From Streptomyces cinerochromogenes (lineage in GTDB: Bacteria > Actinomycetota > Actinomycetes > Streptomycetales > Streptomycetaceae), in NCBI RefSeq assembly GCF_014648635.1, contig NZ_BMRM01000017.1, positions 62,001 to 126,000 on the forward strand: a DNA stretch of 64,000 nucleotides. The letters run 5' to 3'. Both the position numbers and the translations under genes were made by a program. Of the stretch, positions 7,719 to 15,942 are shown piece after piece. The first letter of the stretch is position 1. Each line of letters opens with the position of its first letter. The notes under the pieces were generated by a model that worked only from the letters and a program-made list of their open reading frames with translations, was not told where the DNA came from and made no database searches.

Positions 7719-9914
7719 TCACCGCGCCCCCAGGACGAGGACGCGGTCTTCTCCGGCGACGAGGTCGAGCGGCTCGGCGCCGGAGGAAGTCCGCAGTTCG
7801 ACGCGGCCGGTGCGGTGGGGGCGTACGACGACCCGGGCGCCGTCCGGGTCCCAGGCGAGGTCGATCTCCGCGCCGAACCGGGTGCGCACCCCGCGCAGTT
7901 CGCCGCGCGGGCAGCCGTCCAGGGCGGCGGGCAGCAGGACGAGCCGGTCCGGGGTGGACTGGACGAGCAGCTCGATCAGCACACCGGGCAGGGTGTGCGC
8001 GGCGTCCGCGTTGTAGACGTCCCGGCGCGGGTAGTGGGCGCTCATCAGTGAGGCGTGGAAGTAGTCGCCGTCGAGCACCCTGCGCAGCGCGGCGGCGGCC
8101 CGGTCCCGGTCCCCGAGGCGGGCGGCGACCAGGGCGTGGTGGAGGTGGCCGTGGGCGGAGCCGTTCTCGGTGCCGCGCAGGGCGAGCGCCCGGCGGGCGG
8201 CGGCGGCCAGGCGCGGGGTGTCGTGGGGGGTGATCTCCTCCAGCGGCCACACGCCGTACAGATGGCTGAGGTGGCGGTGGTCGTAGGTGTCGTCCAGTCC
8301 GGGCCAGGCCCATTCGGCGAGGGCGCCGTCGGCGTTGACCCGGTGCGGGGGCAGCCGGTCGGCGATCGCCCGCCACCTGCCCGCGTGCCCCGGGTGGTAG
8401 CGGGCGGCGGTGAGCAGGGTGTGGCGGGCGGCGGAGAGGTCCATGGCCGCGTTGACCGCGCCCCAGCTGCCGCCTGCCGGGCGGTTCTCCGGCGAGTAGG
8501 AGGGGACGACGACCAGGTGGCCGTCCTGGTCGGTGCGGGTGAGGAAGTCCTCGTAGAAGAGGGCCGCCTCGGCGAGGGCGGCGGCGGTGCGCGGGTCCTG
8601 TTCGCCGCGGATCTCGTCGTGGTCGACCAGCGGTTTGAGCAGCCAGTCCGCGCCGGCGGTCCACAGGTGCAGCGGGTACTCGCGGCTGAAGTGGTACGTC
8701 AGCCCGGACTCGCCGTCGGTGTGCGAGGGCGCGACGGCGCCCCGGGTGCCGAAGATCGCGCGGGCGTTGGCCCGCCAGTCCGGCAGCTGCCGCTCGACCA
8801 GCGCGGCCAGCGCCTCGGTGACCTCGGGCAGGGCGGCGGCGGGCGCGGAGGCGGTCTGGAGGTTGAGGTTGGCGTTCGTGGTGAACGCGCCCGACCAGGC
8901 CGTGTCCCAGTCGCCGGTCCACAGTCCGGTGAGCCGGGGCGGCAGCAGGCCGCTGCTGGAGAGCAGGTGGTAGCGGCCCGCGGCGAACAGCCGCTCCAGC
9001 AGGGCCGGGCTGTGCGGGCGCCTCAGCAGCTCGGAGCCGGGCAGGGCGCGCTCGGCCGGGTCGGCGCCGAGGTCGAGCGAGACCCGGAGGTAGGCGGTGC
9101 GGTGCCGGTCCAGATGGCGGGCGAGCAGGCCGTCGTACGGCCGGTCGGTGCCGTCGAGCAGGGCCTGGAGCTGCCGGGCCTCGGCGACCACGTCCGCCTC
9201 GCCGGTGTGCCGGCGCACCCGGGTGAGCAGCAGCACCGAGCGGGCGCCGGTGACGCGGACGCCCGGCGGGACGAGTTCGGTGCGGCCGCCGAAGACGGCG
9301 ACCAGGGTCACGCCGGTGTAGGCGCGGTCGCCGGCCGGGTAGCGGGCGCGCAGGCTGAGCAGGGCGCCCTCGGGGGTGAGCAGGGTGCCGTGGCCGACCC
9401 GCAGCCCGGCCGGGGCGCCCGGCAGCCGGTGGTCCAGGCGGATGTCGAGGTCGCCGCCGGTGACCTCGTGCACGATCACGTCGTCCGCGCGGGAGACGAA
9501 GACACGGCTGCCTGCGCCGGCGCGGACCGCGGTGGCCTCGCCGCTGGTGAAGTCGAGGGCCCGGCGGAAGCCGCCGCCGTCACCGCCGGCCGCTGTGCGC
9601 ACCCGGATCCGGAAGGCGGGGTGGAAGGGCTGCACCCACTGCAGCGGGCGGCCGTCGGTGAAGCTCTCGGCGGCGGTGAGGTCGCCGGCGAGCAGCCGGT
9701 CCTGGAGCGCGGGGAGCCCGGCGGCCAGCCGGGGCGGGCGGGCGTGCTCGCCGCCGTTGGGACGCACCAGGCTGTGATGGGTGACGACCACCCGCTCATC
9801 GTTCGGGTCACCGGACACCAGGGCGCCGTGGTGGCCGTTCCCGCTCAGGAAGGCGTCCTCCCAGCGGGCGGCCGGGGCGGGTTCCCAGGTGCCGTGGACC
9901 GGCGTCCGGCTCAT
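7719..9914 (-). CDS. GH95-family glycosidase, alpha-L-fucosidase-like (intracellular)
   Basis: 731 residues with no signal peptide. The N-terminal beta domain begins with WEDAFLSGNGHHGALVSGDP. The (alpha/alpha) barrel carries TTNANLNLQ (Asn347 and Asn349), EWAWP (Glu534), HRHLSHLYGVWP and a late NADAAH segment (Asp637). These match the Asn/Asn/Glu/Asp set known for GH95 alpha-1,2-L-fucosidase, though the surrounding motifs are more divergent than in typical members. GH95 also contains alpha-L-galactosidases, so exact specificity is open. ATG overlaps the GH42 stop as ATGA. In xyloglucan the fucose sits on galactose, which fits its pairing with the GH42 enzyme. Confidence 0.8.
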   Translation of the reverse strand: MSRTPVHGTWEPAPAARWEDAFLSGNGHHGALVSGDPNDERVVVTHHSLVRPNGGEHARPPRLAAGLPALQDRLLAGDLTAAESFTDGRPLQWVQPFHPAFRIRVRTAAGGDGGGFRRALDFTSGEATAVRAGAGSRVFVSRADDVIVHEVTGGDLDIRLDHRLPGAPAGLRVGHGTLLTPEGALLSLRARYPAGDRAYTGVTLVAVFGGRTELVPPGVRVTGARSVLLLTRVRRHTGEADVVAEARQLQALLDGTDRPYDGLLARHLDRHRTAYLRVSLDLGADPAERALPGSELLRRPHSPALLERLFAAGRYHLLSSSGLLPPRLTGLWTGDWDTAWSGAFTTNANLNLQTASAPAAALPEVTEALAALVERQLPDWRANARAIFGTRGAVAPSHTDGESGLTYHFSREYPLHLWTAGADWLLKPLVDHDEIRGEQDPRTAAALAEAALFYEDFLTRTDQDGHLVVVPSYSPENRPAGGSWGAVNAAMDLSAARHTLLTAARYHPGHAGRWRAIADRLPPHRVNADGALAEWAWPGLDDTYDHRHLSHLYGVWPLEEITPHDTPRLAAAARRALALRGTENGSAHGHLHHALVAARLGDRDRAAAALRRVLDGDYFHASLMSAHYPRRDVYNADAAHTLPGVLIELLVQSTPDRLVLLPAALDGCPRGELRGVRTRFGAEIDLAWDPDGARVVVRPHRTGRVELRTSSGAEPLDLVAGEDRVLVLGAR

Positions 9915-11890
9915 GACCGCAGCACCGCCACGCCGTAGCGGCCGAGGGTGACCTCGTCCGTGACGTCCGTGCCGCCGAGCAGGTCACGATGGGGTCCGGG
10001 GACCTGGACGGTGACTGGTTCCCGGCCGTGGTTGAGCAGGAACAGCAGCTCGCCCCGGCGCACCGCCTCCACGCCCGTGGGCAGCCCGTCCAGCACCGGC
10101 CGTACGCCCGCCCCGTCGGCGATGCCGGTCAGCAGGGAGCGCAGCGCCTCGGGCTCGGGCAGCGTGGAGAGGTACCAGGCGCGGCCCCGGTGCAGCACGG
10201 CGGGCAGCCCGTCCAGCTCGCCGCCCCGGTACGGCACGGTCCCGGCGGCGCCGGGCTCCGGCTCGATCTCCTCCGACCACAGCGTCCCGCGAAAGCCCTC
10301 GCAGGCCACGGTCTCGCCCGCCTCCAGCGGCCACCACTCGTGCAGGGTGCGGATGCCGAACAGTTCGCGCAGCCGGGCGTCCATGCCGCCGGGCCGGATC
10401 CGGTCGTCCTCGTCGGCGACCCCGGTGAGGAAGCCGCAGACCAGGGTGCCGCCGCCACGGACGTAGGCGAGGAGGTTGGTGACGGCGGCGTCGGTGAGCA
10501 GGTACAGCTGCGGGGCGACGACCAGCCGGTAGCCGGACAGGTCGTGTTCCGGGTGGGCGAAGTCGGTGGTGAGGTGGGCCTCCCACAGGGCCCGGTGCCA
10601 GGCGGTGAGCACCTCCGGCAGGTCCACCAGCGTCGACAGCCGGCCCTCGTGGTCACCGGCCCACCAGGAGTGCCAGTCGTGCAGCACGGCCACATCGGCG
10701 GTGACGCGGCTGCCCGACACCCGGCCCCCGATCCGGGCGAGTTCGTCCCCGAGCCGCCTGACCTCCTGGAAGGTACGGCCCTCCTCCCCCGCGTGCCCGA
10801 CCATCCCGGAGTGGAACTTCTCGGCGCCCTGCCGGGACTGGCGCCACTGGAAGTAGCAGACGGCGTCGGCGCCGCGGGCGACGGCCTGGAAGGACCACAG
10901 GCGGTTGAGGCCGCGCGGCTTGGGGTGGTTCACGCCCCGCCAGTTGACCGGGCCGGCGGCCTGTTCCATCAGCATCCACGGCCCGCGCGCCTGTGACCGG
11001 GTGAGGTCCTGCACGAGGGCACCGCGCTGCCCGCCCAGCGGATCGCGCGGGTCGGGATAGAGGTCGACGGAGACGACGTCCTCCTCCTCGGCCCAGCGCC
11101 AGCCGTCCTGGCCGGTCCACAGCGGCATGAAGTTGGTGGTGACCGGGAGGTGCGGGCTGTACCGGCGGACGATGTCCCGCTCGGCGGTGTAGCACTCCAG
11201 GAGCATGTCGGAGGTGAACCGCCGGAAGTCCAGCACCTGGCCGGGGTTCTTCAGGTAGTGGGCGTGGCGCGGCGGCAGGATGCCGTCCCAGGTGTCGTAC
11301 GCCTGGCTCCAGAAGGCGGTGCCCCAGGCGGAGTTGAGGGCGTCGAGGGTGCCGTACCTCTCGCGCAGCCAGCGGCGGAAGGCGGCGGCGGCCTCGTCGC
11401 CGTAGTCGAAGGTGCAGTACTCGTTGTTGATGTGCCACATGGTGAGGGCCGGGTGGCCGCCGTAGCGGGCGGCCAGGTCCTCGGTGATGGCGGCGGCGTA
11501 CCGGCGGTAGGTGGCGCTGGAGTGCGAGAAGTGCTGGCGCCCGCCCCACCACTCGGTCCGCCCGTCGGCGTCCCGGGGCAGGGTGTCGGGGTGCAGCCGC
11601 CCCATCCAGGGCGGCGGGGAGGAGGTGGGCGTGGCGAGGACGACGCCGATGCCGTGGGCGTGCAGGAGGTCCATCAGCCGGTCCAGCCAGCCGAAGTCCC
11701 GTGCTCCCGGCTCGGGTTCGAGTCTCGCCCAGGAGAACACGCCGAGCGTGACCGAGTTGACGCGGGCGTCCTTCATCAGCCGTACGTCGTCCCGCCAGGT
11801 CTCCTCCGGCCACTGCTCGGGGTTGTAGTCGCCGCCGAAGAGGATGCGGCCCCGGGTGGCGTCGGCGAGGGCCGGTTCCGTGCCGCTCAT
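9911..11890 (-). CDS. GH42 beta-galactosidase (intracellular)
   Basis: 659 residues. The TIM barrel begins at FGGDYNPEQWPEETW; the acid/base is expected at Glu157 in WHINNEYC and the nucleophile at Glu309 in WMLMEQ. The middle trimerisation-type domain and the C-terminal beta domain follow. No signal peptide is present, so it works on imported sugar. Both ends overlap neighbours by 4 bases (ATGA with the permease upstream and with GH95 downstream), so it is translated in a tight operon. It probably removes galactose after defucosylation. GH42 enzymes also act on galactan and arabinogalactan oligomers, so xyloglucan is an inference from context. Confidence 0.93.
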   Translation of the reverse strand: MSGTEPALADATRGRILFGGDYNPEQWPEETWRDDVRLMKDARVNSVTLGVFSWARLEPEPGARDFGWLDRLMDLLHAHGIGVVLATPTSSPPPWMGRLHPDTLPRDADGRTEWWGGRQHFSHSSATYRRYAAAITEDLAARYGGHPALTMWHINNEYCTFDYGDEAAAAFRRWLRERYGTLDALNSAWGTAFWSQAYDTWDGILPPRHAHYLKNPGQVLDFRRFTSDMLLECYTAERDIVRRYSPHLPVTTNFMPLWTGQDGWRWAEEEDVVSVDLYPDPRDPLGGQRGALVQDLTRSQARGPWMLMEQAAGPVNWRGVNHPKPRGLNRLWSFQAVARGADAVCYFQWRQSRQGAEKFHSGMVGHAGEEGRTFQEVRRLGDELARIGGRVSGSRVTADVAVLHDWHSWWAGDHEGRLSTLVDLPEVLTAWHRALWEAHLTTDFAHPEHDLSGYRLVVAPQLYLLTDAAVTNLLAYVRGGGTLVCGFLTGVADEDDRIRPGGMDARLRELFGIRTLHEWWPLEAGETVACEGFRGTLWSEEIEPEPGAAGTVPYRGGELDGLPAVLHRGRAWYLSTLPEPEALRSLLTGIADGAGVRPVLDGLPTGVEAVRRGELLFLLNHGREPVTVQVPGPHRDLLGGTDVTDEVTLGRYGVAVLRS

Positions 11891-12822
11891 CCCTTCACCG
11901 CCCCGGTCAGCATTCCCTTCCTGAAGTGCTTCTGGACGAACGGCGACAGCACGGCGACCGGCAGCAGCGCCATCACCATGACCGCCATCTGGATGGACAG
12001 CCCCGACAGCTGACCGGTCCTGATGGCCTGGCCCAGACCGACCGGTGCCTCCTGCTTCTGCACGAGCTGGATCATGACGTTCTGCAGCGGCATCATGTCC
12101 TGCTCGTTCAGGTACAGCGACGCGTTGAACCAGGCGCTCCAGTACCCGACGGCGTAGAACAGCGTGATCACCGCGAGGACGGCCCGCGACAGGGGCATGA
12201 TGATCTGCCGGAGGATCCGCAGGTCCCCGGCGCCGTCGATGCGCGCGCTGTCGATGAGTTCCGGGGAGATCCCCATGAAGAAGCCGCGCAGCACCAGGAT
12301 GTTGAAGACACTGACCGCGCTCGGCAGGATCAGCGCGAGATAGGTGTCCGTCAGCCCCAGGGACTGCACCAGCAGGTAGGTGGGGATGAGGCCGGCGCTG
12401 AAGAACATGGTCGCCAGCAGCGTCATCAGGATCCAGCGGTGGCCGAGGGACCCCGTGCGGGACAGGCCGTAGGCGCACAGGACGGACACCGTCATCGAGA
12501 ACAGCGTGCCGACCAGCGTGACGAGGATGCTGATGACCGCGGCCCGGGTGACCTGGCCGCCGCTGAGCAGTTCCTGGTAGGCGATGAAGGTGATGCCCTT
12601 GGGCACGATCACCAGGCCGCCCGCCTCGTCGATGGTCTTCCGCGAGGAGAGGCTGGTGACGATCACGATCCACAGCGGGAAGAGGATCGCCAGGCAGGCG
12701 AACGACAGGGCGATGCCCTTGCCGGCGAGGCCGGCCTTCGAGGGCTCCTCCTCCCAGGCCGGGCGGGGAGGCGCGGCCCACCGGTTCGGCCGGCGCGCCG
12801 GTTCGTCGATGACGGCGGTCAC
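11887..12822 (-). CDS. Carbohydrate ABC transporter permease, LplC type
   Basis: 311 residues with six hydrophobic segments and the cytoplasmic EAA-type loop LIDSARIDGAGDLRILRQII, which contacts an ATPase. The start is GTG at 12822 because GTGA overlaps the stop of the upstream permease; an upstream in-frame extension would lie inside that gene. It pairs with the next permease and the binding protein to form a CUT1-family importer. No ATPase is encoded in the cluster, which is usual in Streptomyces, where the MsiK ATPase serves several sugar transporters (family knowledge, not visible here). Confidence 0.92.
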   Translation of the reverse strand: MTAVIDEPARRPNRWAAPPRPAWEEEPSKAGLAGKGIALSFACLAILFPLWIVIVTSLSSRKTIDEAGGLVIVPKGITFIAYQELLSGGQVTRAAVISILVTLVGTLFSMTVSVLCAYGLSRTGSLGHRWILMTLLATMFFSAGLIPTYLLVQSLGLTDTYLALILPSAVSVFNILVLRGFFMGISPELIDSARIDGAGDLRILRQIIMPLSRAVLAVITLFYAVGYWSAWFNASLYLNEQDMMPLQNVMIQLVQKQEAPVGLGQAIRTGQLSGLSIQMAVMVMALLPVAVLSPFVQKHFRKGMLTGAVKG

Positions 12823-13853
12823 TTCTTGTACACCCCCTGCTCGCCCATGAGGTGGGCCACCTTGTTCGCGGTGAGGACGAGGCCGATGCTGACCACGCCC
12901 TTGATCAGTCCGGCGGCGGCCGCGTAGCCGAAGTCCTGGTTGCGCACGCCGTTCCACCAGACGAAGGTGTCGAGGACCTCGCCCGCGTCCGTTCCGACGC
13001 CGTCGCGTTGCAGCAGGATCTGCTCGAACCCGACGGTCAGGGCGTCACCGACGCGCAGCACGAGGAGGAGGGCGATCACCGGGCGCAGGGCGGGCAGCGT
13101 GACGTGCCACATGCGGCGCCAGCGTCCGGCGCCGTCCATCGCGGCGGCCTCGTACAGGTCGGTGGGCACCGAGGCCAGCGCGGCGAGGAAGACGATGATC
13201 CCCCACCCGGCGTCCTTCCACACGCTCTGGGCGGTGATCAGGAACGGGAAGGTGTTCGGGTCGGTCATGATGTCGAGGCCGTCGTACCCGTGCTGCCGCA
13301 GCAGCTGGGAGAGCATCCCGGCGCCGCCGAACATCTGCTGGAAGACGGCGATGACCAGCACCCAGGAGAAGAAGTGCGGCAGGTAGAGCACGGCCTGCGC
13401 CACCGCCCGCACCCGCGGCCTGACCACGCTGTTGATGAGCAGCGCGAGCAGGACCGGGATCGGGAAGAACAGCACGAGCTGGACGAGGAACAGCACCAGC
13501 GTGTTCTCGACGGCGTTCCAGAACGCCGCGTCCTCGAAGATCCGCTGGAAGTTCTCCGTCCCCACGAAGGGGCTGTTCAGTATGGAGACGATGCCGTTGT
13601 CGCTGATGTAGGGGTCGTAGTCCTGGAAGGCGACGACGTTGCCGAGGATCGGCAGGTAGTTGAAGACCAGGACGAGTACGACGGCCGGTACCGTCATGAG
13701 GATCAGGGCGCGGTCGCGTCGGAACCTGTGCCGGAGGCCCTGCTTCCCCGAGCCTCGTTCCTTCCGCGTGCCGGTGGCGTCGGCGGATGCCACCGGGGTC
13801 TTCACCGGCGTGCCGGCCTCGGCGCCGCTCCGAGGCACCGTGCTGTGGGACAC
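12819..13853 (-). CDS. Carbohydrate ABC transporter permease, LplB type
   Basis: 344 residues. A basic cytoplasmic N-terminus of about 45 residues precedes six membrane segments; the EAA loop reads LYEAAAMDGAGRWRRMWHVT. The LplB-like sequence FNYLPILGNVVAFQDYDPY after the first segment separates it from MalF-type permeases. It lies 27 bases downstream of the binding protein and overlaps the LplC-type permease by GTGA. LplABC-type systems often import larger oligosaccharides, in keeping with branched xyloglucan oligomers. The start ATG at 13853 is the only good candidate before the first membrane segment. Confidence 0.92.
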   Translation of the reverse strand: MSHSTVPRSGAEAGTPVKTPVASADATGTRKERGSGKQGLRHRFRRDRALILMTVPAVVLVLVFNYLPILGNVVAFQDYDPYISDNGIVSILNSPFVGTENFQRIFEDAAFWNAVENTLVLFLVQLVLFFPIPVLLALLINSVVRPRVRAVAQAVLYLPHFFSWVLVIAVFQQMFGGAGMLSQLLRQHGYDGLDIMTDPNTFPFLITAQSVWKDAGWGIIVFLAALASVPTDLYEAAAMDGAGRWRRMWHVTLPALRPVIALLLVLRVGDALTVGFEQILLQRDGVGTDAGEVLDTFVWWNGVRNQDFGYAAAAGLIKGVVSIGLVLTANKVAHLMGEQGVYKK

Positions 13854-13880
13854 GGCTGTTCTCCTTGCCTCGGAACCCGG

Positions 13881-15593
13881 TCAGCTCGCCGCCGGACCGT
13901 TCTCGTCGAGAAGCTTCTTGTACCAGTCGCGCAGCTTGTCGCCGCCCTTGGTCTTCCAGTCGGAGACGGCCTGCTGCATGTCGCCGATCTTCTTGTGGCC
14001 GCGGATGATGTCGTCTTCCAGCTGCTCGAAGTCGTTGGCGAGGTTGGTGTAGCGGGAGGGCTCGGTGATCTGCAGGCCCCAGAACGAGGACTTCTTGGTG
14101 AAGGCGCCCATCCGCTGCTCCCACTCGACCATGGCCTTGGTGTAGTCCGGCAGGTCGGGGTGGGCGGTGGTGGCGGCGGGGCTCGCCACCATGACGTAGG
14201 CGTTGTTGACCTCGTTGTTGCCCTTGTCGTTCTTGACGGGGACGCCGTTCCTGATCGTGTAGTGGGTGCCCTCGACACCGTAGTTGGTCATCATCCACTC
14301 CTTGGTGCCGTAGGGCGCCGCGGTGACGTTGGCGACCGCCAGCACATCGCGGATGACGGACTCGGAGGCCTTCTTGTTGACGAAGGCGAAGATGCCGGCC
14401 GGGTTCTGGGCGTACAGCGTCGGGTCACCGCCGTCGTGGTTCCAGATGTCCATGCCCCAGATCTTGAAGTCGGGGTTCTGGGTGGCCTGGGAGGCCTGCT
14501 GGCCGTACCAGTGGACGATGTTGTTGTTCCAGATGAGGAACTCGCCGGCGGCGAACTTGGGGGCGGGGTCGGTCGCCTGGCTCTTGCCCAGCCTGAAGTC
14601 GGGGTGGACGACTCCGGCGGCGAACAGCTTGCGCGTCCACTCGATGGCCTCGAGGTACTCCGGGGTCTCGATGCGGTTGATCAGCTTGCCGTCGACCAGG
14701 TTCCACCACAGCGGCTTCTCCCCGCCCCCGAGCACGCCGAAGGTGTTCATCGCGGTCCACTTCATGTCACCGCAGGCCCACCGCTTGGCCCTGGCGTTGG
14801 TGATGTCCTTGCACAGGGCCATGAACTCGTCGGCGGAGTGCGGGATCTCGTAGCCCTCCTTGTCGAAGACGTCCCGGCGGTAGAGGGGCACGATGGTCTG
14901 GACGGACGGGGCGGGCTGGGGCAGGCCCATCAGCCTGCCGCCGAAGATGGAGCGCTGCCAGGCGTCGCTGGGGATCGCCGCGAGGTTGGGGTACTCCTTG
15001 GCCCGGTCCCCGGACAGGTACGGGCCGAGGTCGGCGAACTTGCTGATGATGGCGCTCGGGATCTTGCCCATCATGTTCCAGCTGGGGACGACGACCACGT
15101 CCGGGACGTCGCTGGAGGCGAGGACCGCGCCGAGCTTCTGGTCGTAGGTGTTGCCGTCCTGGTTGCGCCACCGGACGTCGACGCCGATCAGGTCGTTCAT
15201 CGACGTGTAGTAGGGGTTGTTCTGCTTCGGCGGTGAGCCCCAGAACGGCGACATGACGGTGACCTGCCCGCCCTTGCCGAGCTTCTTCGGGACCGAGGTC
15301 TTGAGGGTGGCGACGTCGAGCCTGCCGGTGAAGCCCATGGACGAGCCGTTCCTGGACGGGATGTCCGGCGTCACCACGCTGCTGGCCACGTAGGCCGGCA
15401 GGATCTTCCTCGCCGCCTTGCCCGAGGTGGTGCCCTCCCGCGCGCCCTTGTCCGAGCCGCCGCAGGCGGTGAGCAGCGGCGTCCCGCCGGCGACCGCCGC
15501 GGCGGCGACCGCGGTGGAGGCGAGGAAGCTCCTCCTGCTCGGGGAGCCTCTCCGGCTGGGCGCGGAGGAGGCGGAGGCGGCGTTCGGCGTCAT
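13881..15593 (-). CDS. Tat-exported lipoprotein, large extracellular sugar-binding protein (LplA type)
   Basis: 570 residues, larger than the 400-450 usual for CUT1 binding proteins and typical of the LplA group. The signal has a twin arginine at residues 20-21 (SRRSFLAS) and a lipobox LLTACG with Cys44. The mature part has two-lobe features such as GGQVTVMSPFWG, PDVVVVPSWN and FGVLGGGEKPLWW. It should capture oligosaccharides released by GH12 and hand them to the two permeases downstream. A perfect LacI-type operator lies 117 bases upstream of its start, so transcription of the whole minus-strand operon (binding protein to GH12) is probably repressed from there. AAGGG precedes the start codon. 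Confidence 0.9.
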   Translation of the reverse strand: MTPNAASASSAPSRRGSPSRRSFLASTAVAAAAVAGGTPLLTACGGSDKGAREGTTSGKAARKILPAYVASSVVTPDIPSRNGSSMGFTGRLDVATLKTSVPKKLGKGGQVTVMSPFWGSPPKQNNPYYTSMNDLIGVDVRWRNQDGNTYDQKLGAVLASSDVPDVVVVPSWNMMGKIPSAIISKFADLGPYLSGDRAKEYPNLAAIPSDAWQRSIFGGRLMGLPQPAPSVQTIVPLYRRDVFDKEGYEIPHSADEFMALCKDITNARAKRWACGDMKWTAMNTFGVLGGGEKPLWWNLVDGKLINRIETPEYLEAIEWTRKLFAAGVVHPDFRLGKSQATDPAPKFAAGEFLIWNNNIVHWYGQQASQATQNPDFKIWGMDIWNHDGGDPTLYAQNPAGIFAFVNKKASESVIRDVLAVANVTAAPYGTKEWMMTNYGVEGTHYTIRNGVPVKNDKGNNEVNNAYVMVASPAATTAHPDLPDYTKAMVEWEQRMGAFTKKSSFWGLQITEPSRYTNLANDFEQLEDDIIRGHKKIGDMQQAVSDWKTKGGDKLRDWYKKLLDENGPAAS

Positions 15594-15709
15594 TGCGTCA
15601 ACCCTTCATGGCGCACCAGGACACCCGGCGGTGGGCCGTCGGCTGCGGTGTCTTCAGTGGATCCGGCTGAGCGGAAGCGCGACTGCCGGGACAGAGCAGA
15701 GCAGAGCAG

Positions 15710-15723
15710 TCGAAGCGCTTCGA
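15710..15723. promoter_or_regulatory. LacI-family operator controlling the binding-protein operon
   Basis: TCGAAGCGCTTCGA is a perfect palindrome 117 bases upstream of the binding protein start. Its centre is 182 bases from the GH3-side copy, a distance that would allow looping. Confidence 0.88.
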
Positions 15724-15862
15724 AGTTGCTGCGAGGTTAAGTGAACACGTGGGGGCGCACAAGGGTCGTTCCCAAGATTCCTCCGTTCCCCGACAGGCTC
15801 GGACGGAGTCGGCCGGGCCTTGTGACGGTGGTGGAAAGTCGGCCGTCTTTCGGCCCGACACC

Positions 15863-15891
15863 TTGACACCCCGACGCCGGTCAACCGAGCA
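15863..15891 (+). promoter_or_regulatory. Probable GH3 promoter
   Basis: TTGACA at 15863-15868 is a consensus -35 box. With a 17-base spacer it would be followed by a weak CGAGCA -10 element that abuts the operator at 15892. A repressor bound there would block this promoter. Confidence 0.45.
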
Positions 15892-15905
15892 TCGAAGCGC
15901 TTCGA
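15892..15905. promoter_or_regulatory. LacI-family operator controlling GH3
   Basis: TCGAAGCGCTTCGA is a perfect palindrome 37 bases upstream of the GTG start of GH3 and directly downstream of the likely promoter. Confidence 0.88.
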
Positions 15906-15942
15906 ATGAGCCATCTCGCTCCATGCGCAAGGGGAACCGCCC

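Larger units (their letters stand above)
15594..15942. other. 349-base divergent control region of the glycan locus
   Basis: This region separates the minus-strand operon (binding protein, permeases, GH42, GH95, GH12) from the plus-strand GH3 gene. It contains two perfect operators, a TTGACA-like -35 for GH3, and the AAGGGGA ribosome site of GH3. I see no gene in it. Confidence 0.75.

Noticed and set aside
8055..9938. 627-codon plus-strand open frame across the GH95 gene
   Set aside because: It is a GC-bias shadow of GH95, composed of Gly/Val/Ala/Gln runs. The minus frame has a clear glycosidase family fit.
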